Part shown: positions 57,814-64,000 of the stretch, one piece after another
Numbering within the stretch: the stretch's first letter is position 1
Layout of the letters: the number at the start of each line of letters is the position of its first letter
Source: Streptomyces sp. CB02056
GTDB taxonomy: Bacteria > Actinomycetota > Actinomycetes > Streptomycetales > Streptomycetaceae
DNA: 64,000 nucleotides
Reading direction: 5' to 3'
NCBI RefSeq assembly: GCF_001905545.1
Contig: NZ_LIPD01000023.1
Location: forward strand, 71,204 to 135,203
Made by a program: the position numbers and the translations under genes
Notes under the pieces: model-generated
The model's input: only the letters and a program-made list of their open reading frames with translations
What the model was told of the DNA's origin: nothing
Databases searched by the model: none

Positions 57814-60219
57814 TCAGCCCGCGGCCCTGGCCGCTGCCCGCAGGTGCGTGCGCAGCTGGCCGCGCAGACGGCCCAGGCTGGTCTTGGTGCCGAGGCGGGA
57901 GAGGAACTCGTCCGCGCCCCAGACCACCAGGTGGCCCTGGCGGGCGAGGTAGAGGCCGACCTGGTCGATGCCGTAGTCGTCGTCGTAGTCGAGCAGGAGG
58001 TAGCCGGCGAGCTGGTAGATCTCGTCCCGGCCGAGCCGCTGGGGACGGGTGCTGGCCTTGCAGTCCAGGAGCAGGCCGTCGAGGATGAAGTCGGCGTCGG
58101 CGCCGCCGATGTCCGCGCTGCCCGCGAAGCCCGGGCCGCAGACCCGGTCCTCGGAGGGCAGCGAGCGGAACGCCTTGAACGGTTCTTCGGCGAGTTCCAT
58201 CTGCCGTCGGAGGTCTTCGACGACGTACGGCGGGACGTCGGCGCACAGCTGGTCGAGGGTCGTCGCCCCGGTGGCGCCTGCCAGCGGGTTGTGCCGGCGG
58301 AACTGCCCGCTGCGGAAGACGTCCTCGAAGTGCGCGGCGACGAAGCACAGCCGGCTCAGCTGTTCGTCGTCGAGCGCGGCGGGCCGGGCGAGGTACTCGT
58401 CCACCGTGGCCAGCAGCTCCAGCCCGGCGACGTGCAGGGCCATGCGGGCGTCGTCCGCGGGCGCTCCCACGTGCCGTTGTCCGAGGCCGGCGCCGTGGAC
58501 ACCCTGTACGACGGCTTCGCCCGGCGGGCGGCCCAGGGACAGCCGAAGCCGGTAGTCGACGGCGTGCCCGAGCGCCGGCCAGTCCGGGTACTGGACGTCG
58601 ACGGGCTGAACCGGGTGCGGCAGGCCGGCGATGCGCCGCTGGTAGTCGGACACCACGGCGCCGCTTCCCGGCAGGTGTTCGGCCATGAACCGGGACAACG
58701 GCGACGTCGTGTACTGCAGCTGACCGGTCAGACTCAGGTGCACCATCGGGATACCGCCGATGGTGCCGTCCTTCTCCTCAACGGCCATCGCCTTCTCGTA
58801 GCCGCCCACCCAGGAAAGCCCTCGCGTGTCGAGCTGGTGGCGGGCCCGGGTGACCGCCACGTAGACGAGCCGCGCCTCGTCCAGCCGCATGGGCAGCTGC
58901 CGGCCCTCATCGGTCGCCGGCGGCGGTGCGAAGCCCTCGCCGACCCGCACGGTGTCCCACTCGCGGCCCTTGGCTTTGTGCACGGTGGAGACCGTGACCC
59001 TGGCGGCCTCCTCCGGGCTCAGGTGCGCCACGGCCTTGAGGATCAGGGGCGCCCCGTAGTCGTCGACCAGCTTGACGATCGCCTTCAGGTCCTGGCCGGC
59101 CTTGTCCTGCTCGACGTACTCCTGCACCTCGCCCCAGGAGTTGAACAGGAACAGCTCGGGGTGGCTGGTGCGGCGTCCCGCCTGGAGTTCGAGGGCGGCG
59201 TTCGCGATCCGCTCCAGGGCGCTGCCGCCGCCGGCCAGCGCGACCGGCACCCCGTCCTCCAGGAAGCCCAGGACCTCCTGCATCGCGTCCGCGTTGCCCC
59301 GGCACAGCACCGCGTCGGGTTCGTTCAGCGGTCCGAGCCGCGAGTCGACCGCTCCGGAACCGGTCAGGCGCAGGTCGGACTCCGCGTGCTTGAGCCACCG
59401 GTTGGCCTCCTCCGCGACCCGGGGGCCGAAGCGGAACGACTGCGTCAAGTGGAGGTGCTCGGCGGGGAAGCCCGTCATCACGTCCTTCGCCGAACGCCAG
59501 CCGTAGATCTGCTGGGCAGGGTCGCCGACGCAGATGCGCTGCGCCGTCTGGTTGAGGAAGATCTCCTCCAGTACCGGGTTGGTGTCCTGGGCCTCGTCCA
59601 GCAGGATGAAGTCCGCCGACAGCACCGGCTCGCCCATCGCCCACATCTTCATGTAGAAGTCGTGTTCGAAGCGGAGCCTGCCGTCCAGGGACTGGATGTC
59701 GTCCCACGCCTTCACCGCATAGGGCAGCAGCGTCCGGGCGGCGAAGTCCTGGCCCTGCGCGCTGAGACCGTTCAACCGGTCCATGTGCCGGGCCATCACC
59801 TGGCGGTCGGTCGTGTAGCAGAAGCGCCGCACCATGCCCATCACCAGCCGGGCCTGGTGGGCGATCGTGATCTTGGTGCCTTCCACCATCAGGTCGCTCG
59901 TGATACCGAGCAGCCGCGCGGTCTGCTTCGCCGGGATCCGCGCGGACGACTCCAGCCGCGGCCCGTAGTTCTTCCCCACCGCCTTGAAGGCCAGCGAGTG
60001 CGCCGTCCGGCACTCCACGTTCCAGTCGAAGCGCCCTCGGGCATCGTCCGCGATGGCCCGGTTGAACGAAATGTACAAGCCACGCTTCTTCGTGGCGGAA
60101 CCCATCAGCATCAGGGTCGAGGTCTTGCCCGTACCGGCACCCGCCACCAGAGCCAGATCCCGGCCGGCGACGAACACCTCCCTCGCGGCCTGCTGCTCCT
60201 CGGTCGGTTTCATGGCCAT
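57814..60219 (-). CDS. UvrD/Rep-type helicase with C-terminal PD-(D/E)XK-like nuclease
   Basis: An 801-residue SF1 helicase from ATG 60219 (GAGGAGG upstream). Motif I VAGAGTGKTSTL at ~25, II ADFILLDEAQDTNP, III GDPAQQIYGWRSA, V VSTVHKAKGREWD and VI RLVYVAVTRARHQL are all present. The C-terminal ~250 residues end in a RecB-like nuclease pattern: GSADIGGADADFILDG, LLLDCKAST and QLAGYLLLD, with D-x-K in place of E-x-K. Similar helicase-nuclease fusions act in repair and defence. It diverges from an SMC-like ATPase gene. Confidence 0.88.
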   Translation of the reverse strand: MAMKPTEEQQAAREVFVAGRDLALVAGAGTGKTSTLMLMGSATKKRGLYISFNRAIADDARGRFDWNVECRTAHSLAFKAVGKNYGPRLESSARIPAKQTARLLGITSDLMVEGTKITIAHQARLVMGMVRRFCYTTDRQVMARHMDRLNGLSAQGQDFAARTLLPYAVKAWDDIQSLDGRLRFEHDFYMKMWAMGEPVLSADFILLDEAQDTNPVLEEIFLNQTAQRICVGDPAQQIYGWRSAKDVMTGFPAEHLHLTQSFRFGPRVAEEANRWLKHAESDLRLTGSGAVDSRLGPLNEPDAVLCRGNADAMQEVLGFLEDGVPVALAGGGSALERIANAALELQAGRRTSHPELFLFNSWGEVQEYVEQDKAGQDLKAIVKLVDDYGAPLILKAVAHLSPEEAARVTVSTVHKAKGREWDTVRVGEGFAPPPATDEGRQLPMRLDEARLVYVAVTRARHQLDTRGLSWVGGYEKAMAVEEKDGTIGGIPMVHLSLTGQLQYTTSPLSRFMAEHLPGSGAVVSDYQRRIAGLPHPVQPVDVQYPDWPALGHAVDYRLRLSLGRPPGEAVVQGVHGAGLGQRHVGAPADDARMALHVAGLELLATVDEYLARPAALDDEQLSRLCFVAAHFEDVFRSGQFRRHNPLAGATGATTLDQLCADVPPYVVEDLRRQMELAEEPFKAFRSLPSEDRVCGPGFAGSADIGGADADFILDGLLLDCKASTRPQRLGRDEIYQLAGYLLLDYDDDYGIDQVGLYLARQGHLVVWGADEFLSRLGTKTSLGRLRGQLRTHLRAAARAAG

Positions 60220-60536
60220 GCGGTCCTCCTCGGTGTGCGGCTTCATGTACCGCGATCACAGAGGATCACCAGATGGAGACGCACCGTCAAGGCGATCTTC
60301 TGGGGCGTGGCCGTCTCCCTCGGTCCCGCCGTCGGCCGGGCGGTGCCGCCAGAGCCGCTCTGCCGGGCCTGCTCCCGACGGCTTCGAAGCGGGAACACCA
60401 GGGGCGCGTCGTCAACGGCTGCGACGAAGGAATCAGCCGATCCGGCGTACCACCGCCACGACTCGTGCCCTCCCGAACCGGTCCTCGTTGCCCTCCGCGA
60501 CATAGGTACAGCCTCACCTGAAAGGGGGAACCCGGC
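60220..60536. promoter_or_regulatory. Divergent promoter region
   Basis: About 317 bases between the helicase-nuclease and SMC-like genes. No clear repeat; a possible shared control region for the pair. Confidence 0.4.
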
Positions 60537-62369
60537 ATGCGGGTCATCATGGAGGCGCAGCGGTTCGAGTTCGAGGGCCGGTGGGTTGAGCGACGGCTCG
60601 CCGCGGGCTGGGCCGCGGTGGTGGGTGAGAGCGGTGCCGGCAAGTCCACCGGGCTCGAGGCGCTCTTCCTGACCTTCGGTCCGACGCCCTGCCTGAAGGC
60701 GATGCCGGCCGCGAGGGCCTGCAGCCGCCTGGCCGTCACGATGTCGATCGGCGACTCCCGGTGGAGCATCACCTACAAGCCGGGCGCCTCCAGCGTCGAG
60801 TTCGAGAACTCGGGCGATGCTGGTACTCCGCCGGTCCGGTTGCCCTTGGTGTCCAGGGATCCGGACAAGCCCACCGCGGGCCGGTTCCTGCTCGACCAGC
60901 TCAAGATCCCCGTCCTGCGGGGGAACGGCAGGGAACTCTCCTTCGAGCACATCCTGCCGTTTGTGTACGTGCGTCAGGCCACCGCCGGGGTCACCTACCT
61001 CGGCGGGCTGAAGCCGGAGCTGCGGGAGCTGGCCGTCAAGGCGCTGCTCGGCCTGCGCGAGGACGCCATCGAGGCCGCCCGCACCCGTCTACGGGCGGTC
61101 CGCCGGGAGCTCGCCGCCACCCGCCGGGAGCTAGTCGGCTACGAGGCGCTGCGCGACAAGCTCGGCTTCACCACGCCCGAGGAGCTCATCCAGCGCCGGC
61201 ACCAGGCAGAGCACGACCTCGCCCAGGCCCGCGAGGCTGCCCGTGGCACCGCTGGTGAGCTCAGCGCCGCCCACGGCCGCTTGCAGGAACTGCGCGACAC
61301 CGCGAGGAAGACCCATGGCGACACAGGCGCCGCGGACGAGGCCGCCGACCGCGCCGAGGAGCACCTTCGCGAGGCGCTGCGGCGCGTGGGCCAGGCCGAG
61401 GGTCGTCTCGCGGCCCTGCGCGAGCCCGCTCCCTCCGCTTGCCCGGTGTGCCGCCGCCGACTGCGTCCCGTGCCGGACGACGTCTGCCGGATGTGCAAGG
61501 AGCCCCACCCCGGACGGCGCCCGCAGGGCCCGGACCTCGCCGAGCTGCTGCGCGAGGCCGAGCAGGCTCTGGCGGCCGCACGCCGCACGTGCGATGCCCG
61601 AAGGCAGGCCGCGGCCGAGGCCCGAGGGCTTTCGGCGGCCGCGCACCGGGCGGTGCGGGAGGCTCACCGGGCGGCGGACGCCTTCGCCGACGGGGTCGTG
61701 GAACCGCTGCGGCGTGCCGCCCTAGATGCGGAGAAGCGTGTCCAGGAGCTGGCCACGCTGGCCGAGCAGCTGGCCGAACGGGTCGAGGAACTCGGCACCG
61801 TCGACGTCCAGCGGGCGGCGCTCGCACGGCTGGAGGAGGAGGCGCGCACGGCGTCGGAGGCGGTGAACGAGGCGGAGTCCGAAGCCCGCCAGCGGGTGGC
61901 CGACCTCCTGAAGCGGTGGTCGGTCCTGTTCGCCCGACGCATGGCACGCGCGGGCGGCCAGTGGCGCCACGCGTACATCGCCGAGAGGGGTTTCACCCCG
62001 GTCGTCAACGGCGAGGCCTTCGACTCGGTATCGGTCGCCGGGGCGACCTTGGCGCTGGTCGAACTCAACGCCCTGCTGAGCCTGAGGGACCTTGGCCAGG
62101 AGGTCCCGGGCAGCAGCGTACCCGGCCTGCTCGTCGTGGATTCCGCGCTGGTCGGACTCAGCGACACGCCTTCGGACCTCGCCGTGCGGACCTACCTCCT
62201 GGAAGCCTTCGCGGAGGCCGCGCGCGGCGAGGGACCGTTGTCCCAGGTCGTGACGGCCTCTCAGGAGCTGGTCGGGGAGGTCCCGGGTGCCCGTCGGACC
62301 GTGGTCAGCAGGACCGCCCCGTACATCCCGGAACTCGTCCTCCCGGATGCCAGGTCCGAGCCGCAGTAG
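60537..62369 (+). CDS. SMC/Rad50-like ATPase with zinc-hook-like insert
   Basis: A 610-residue protein (AAGGGGG before ATG 60537). Walker A VVGESGAGKSTG at ~29-39. Two coiled-coil arms (~180-290 and ~330-470) are joined by CPVCRRRLRPVPDDVCRMC at ~302-321, a double CxxC like a zinc hook. After the second arm come FAEAARGEG and PGLLVVDSALVGLSD near 545-560. That Walker B-like stretch has Asp-Ser instead of Asp-Glu, so hydrolysis may be altered. No TOPRIM or nuclease domain is visible. Partner of the divergent helicase-nuclease? Confidence 0.8.
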   Translation: MRVIMEAQRFEFEGRWVERRLAAGWAAVVGESGAGKSTGLEALFLTFGPTPCLKAMPAARACSRLAVTMSIGDSRWSITYKPGASSVEFENSGDAGTPPVRLPLVSRDPDKPTAGRFLLDQLKIPVLRGNGRELSFEHILPFVYVRQATAGVTYLGGLKPELRELAVKALLGLREDAIEAARTRLRAVRRELAATRRELVGYEALRDKLGFTTPEELIQRRHQAEHDLAQAREAARGTAGELSAAHGRLQELRDTARKTHGDTGAADEAADRAEEHLREALRRVGQAEGRLAALREPAPSACPVCRRRLRPVPDDVCRMCKEPHPGRRPQGPDLAELLREAEQALAAARRTCDARRQAAAEARGLSAAAHRAVREAHRAADAFADGVVEPLRRAALDAEKRVQELATLAEQLAERVEELGTVDVQRAALARLEEEARTASEAVNEAESEARQRVADLLKRWSVLFARRMARAGGQWRHAYIAERGFTPVVNGEAFDSVSVAGATLALVELNALLSLRDLGQEVPGSSVPGLLVVDSALVGLSDTPSDLAVRTYLLEAFAEAARGEGPLSQVVTASQELVGEVPGARRTVVSRTAPYIPELVLPDARSEPQ

Positions 62370-62430
62370 GCAGCCTCCGCGCGTACAGCGCGCCGTACGC
62401 CCGCGGTGCGACGTTGCCGAGTGCCAGCTT

Positions 62431-62465
62431 GCTGCGGCCGCCGGTCGGACACCGGCGGCCGCAGC
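62431..62465 (+). terminator. Perfect 15-bp terminator
   Basis: GCTGCGGCCGCCGGT/ACCGGCGGCCGCAGC, 61 bases after the SMC-like stop. Confidence 0.8.
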
Positions 62466-62527
62466 GCCTGCTTGTGGTGTGCTCGTCGGGCTCGGTGCGC
62501 GCAGCCGGGTATGCCCTCTCCGCCCTG

Positions 62528-62665
62528 ATGCCCACACCCGACGAGGTCGCCGCCCGCCTTCGCCTCGTCGGCCTGATCCCCCACGACCCGGGGACCGGCG
62601 GATGGCGTGCCCCGGACGGGCGGACGATCCGCCTCGACCTCCTGGACGGCATCACCCGCGAGTGA
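62528..62665 (+). CDS. 45-residue hypothetical protein
   Basis: ATG 62528: MPTPDEVAARLRLVGLIPHD, then WRAPDGRTIRLDLLDGITRE. Compact alpha/beta with no ribosome site seen; an in-frame GTG lies upstream. Plausible but small. Confidence 0.5.
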   Translation: MPTPDEVAARLRLVGLIPHDPGTGGWRAPDGRTIRLDLLDGITRE

Positions 62666-62741
62666 TGTGCCGTCCCTGCGAGCTGCGTTGCAGGCCATCG
62701 TCGGCGGCCCGCTCCGGTCAGTGCGACTTCGGATCGCGACG

Positions 62742-62966
62742 TCAGCCGTTCCGACGTCGGAGGGCTCGTACGCCGAGGTCGTAGGCCATGGAGCCGAGTG
62801 CGAGGACGACGAGCGGCCACACCAGCGGGGAGTCGGGCGGCACGGTGCCGGACAGCAGGGCGCCGGTGACGGAGCCGGTGCTGGCCATGGCGGTGCAGGT
62901 CGGTACGGCGGGCACGCGCACCAGCGGGCCGAGCCCCGTCCTGGGAGCAGCTGGCCGCCGGTTCAT
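62742..62966 (-). CDS. Small membrane protein coupled to the sigma-like paralogue
   Basis: A 74-residue protein whose ATG overlaps the TGA of the upstream gene. One membrane helix at ~47-66 (SPLVWPLVVLALGSMAYDLGV), then a basic end (RALRRRNG). It stands exactly where the small membrane protein at 6232 stands beside the other paralogue, though the two do not align well. Confidence 0.6.
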   Translation of the reverse strand: MNRRPAAPRTGLGPLVRVPAVPTCTAMASTGSVTGALLSGTVPPDSPLVWPLVVLALGSMAYDLGVRALRRRNG

Positions 62967-63907
62967 CGGGTCACCGCGGCGGCGAGGGCGAGCTCGGTGT
63001 GCCTGTCGCCGATTCGGGAGAGTTTGCGGCGGACTCGGTCGCCGGCCTCGGCCGCCAGGTCGAGGTCGAGGGCGGCGTCGGCCCAGCTGCCCCTGCGGGT
63101 GGCCCAGAGGCTGGCGACGGCGGCCTCTGTCGCGTTCAGGCTGCGGAAGACGGCATCGATGCGGGGGTTGGCGAGGCAGCGGTCCAGTGCGAGGGCGTCG
63201 GCTGCGGCCCGGTCCGGAAGGACGTCCCGGAGTGTCACGCCGTCACGGTTCGGGGTCTCCAGCAGCCACACCCGTTCGGCGCTCCGTTCGCGGACCTCGC
63301 CATCGGGGCCTCGTCGGCGGAAGCCGCCGGTCTTACGCTCCCACAGAGGGGTCCATCGTCGGCGTTCGGCGGCGGTGTTCGCCCGCAGGATCGCCAGCAG
63401 TTCCGGGTCGGCGAGGTAGCTGCCGAGGTGGTCGACCCAGTCTCCGAACAGCATGGAGGTGACCGCGTCCCTCCACTGTTCGGGCCGTACGTGGCCGAGG
63501 ACGTTACGCGTGAAGTTGTCGACGGTGGCGTGGTCGCCCTCGATCGCGGCCCACCGGGCGGACAGTGCGGCCAGCAGGGTCTCGCGGGTCGGCGGCCAGT
63601 CGGAGATGAATCTCCACCACATTCCGACGCCGATCCAGCCTGCCGGGACCTTCTTCACCAGGTAGAAGAACACCCCTTGCGGCACCCGCCTGATGGTCAC
63701 CGGTCCAGTGGGGATGCCGACCTTCCCGCCGGTCCTTCCCAGCATCAGGAGACGGAGGGCCTCTCCGCTCCTGTAGCGGTAGTCGGAGTCGGAGTCGGGG
63801 AGCGGGCCCGTCTTCCAGCACTGGACCGCACGGCCGGTCCAGTGCAGCGGGTCCTGAAGAGCGGCCAGCCCCGCCGGGAGGGTGCAACCCCGGGCTTCGG
63901 TGGTCAT
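62963..63907 (-). CDS. Paralogue of the 5.4-kb gene with sigma-region-4-like C-terminus
   Basis: A 314-residue protein. It shares with the 5426-6235 product RDAVTSMLFGDWV, WTPLWERKTG, VWLLETPNRDGVTLRDVL and the end NATEAAVASLWATRRGSWADAALDLDLA...RVRRKLSRIG. The last part is HTH-like, as in sigma region 4. An extra N-terminal ~55 residues (HWTGRAVQCWKTGPLPDSDSDYRYRSGEALRLLML) differ. The shared upstream element and downstream membrane gene suggest a conserved two-gene cassette. Function unknown. Confidence 0.8.
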   Translation of the reverse strand: MTTEARGCTLPAGLAALQDPLHWTGRAVQCWKTGPLPDSDSDYRYRSGEALRLLMLGRTGGKVGIPTGPVTIRRVPQGVFFYLVKKVPAGWIGVGMWWRFISDWPPTRETLLAALSARWAAIEGDHATVDNFTRNVLGHVRPEQWRDAVTSMLFGDWVDHLGSYLADPELLAILRANTAAERRRWTPLWERKTGGFRRRGPDGEVRERSAERVWLLETPNRDGVTLRDVLPDRAAADALALDRCLANPRIDAVFRSLNATEAAVASLWATRRGSWADAALDLDLAAEAGDRVRRKLSRIGDRHTELALAAAVTR

Positions 63908-63943
63908 CTTGTTCTCGGTCCTCCGTCTCCTGGGGAGCTTCCC

Positions 63944-63982
63944 CTACTCTTCGCCCCGGCAGCGGGCCGAAACGACAAAGAA
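63944..63982 (-). promoter_or_regulatory. Promoter-like element of the right paralogue
   Basis: Read leftward: TTCTTTGTCG (63982-63973), 22 bases, then AGAGTAG (63950-63944). Same decamer and near-same spacing as at 5363-5399. Confidence 0.45.
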
Positions 63983-64000
63983 TCTTGACCCTGCGGACGT

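Noticed and set aside
57811..60672. 953-codon rightward frame opposite the helicase gene
   Set aside because: All helicase motifs are on the leftward strand; this frame is the antisense shadow.

Overview
The window looks like part of a large conjugative plasmid, or a plasmid-derived chromosome arm, of a Streptomyces/Kitasatospora-type actinomycete. This rests on very high GC, GTG/TTG starts behind GGAGG ribosome sites, many start/stop overlaps of 1-4 bases, and typical families (DUF5753/DUF6879 pair, RsbW-like ATPases, WhiB, DUF6083, DUF6247, TraB/FtsK). No rRNA, tRNA, CRISPR array or transposase was recognised. No integrase was seen.

Layout. 0-13 kb: accessory genes: an HTH gene and an edge-truncated partner, two anti-sigma-like ATPases, a DUF6247/RelE-like pair, a gene with a sigma-region-4-like tail, a predicted protein-glutaminase toxin, and a DUF5753-DUF6879 operon. 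13-16 kb: parAB, with three identical GTAAACGCCGTTTAC palindromes, two of them inside parB. 16-18 kb: a lipoprotein gene between matching hairpins and palindromes. 18-41 kb: a long leftward block that looks like transfer and maintenance functions. It holds small unrelated genes separated by a ~93-bp palindromic repeat (five copies, 20-24 kb), a sliding-clamp-like protein, TraB and associated membrane/coiled-coil proteins, a 745-aa coiled-coil/membrane/HTH protein whose gene carries a dense TGCAAC cluster, and a chain of tiny overlapping genes ending in a sigma-like fragment and a WhiB protein. 41-46 kb: a GntR regulator diverging from that block over a 14-bp inverted repeat, then a three-gene operon (HTH-kinase, P-loop-HAD fusion, 6PGDH-like dehydrogenase). 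46-49 kb: probable replication module, a two-winged-helix protein overlapping a DciA/DUF721 protein. 49-57 kb: mostly uncharacterised genes, a LysR remnant, a GC-poor probable recent import and a second DUF6247/toxin pair. 57-64 kb: a divergent pair (UvrD-type helicase-nuclease and SMC/Rad50-like ATPase with a zinc-hook-like segment), which may be a DNA-repair or defence unit, and a paralogue of the 5.4-kb gene with its own small membrane-protein partner.

How it may work together. ParAB and its sites would give partition, the 46-49 kb pair replication, and the TraB block transfer, probably repressed by the GntR protein. Both paralogues at the ends share an upstream TTCTTTGTCG element, suggesting a private promoter. 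Coordinates were read by eye; family names are from remembered motifs, not searches.
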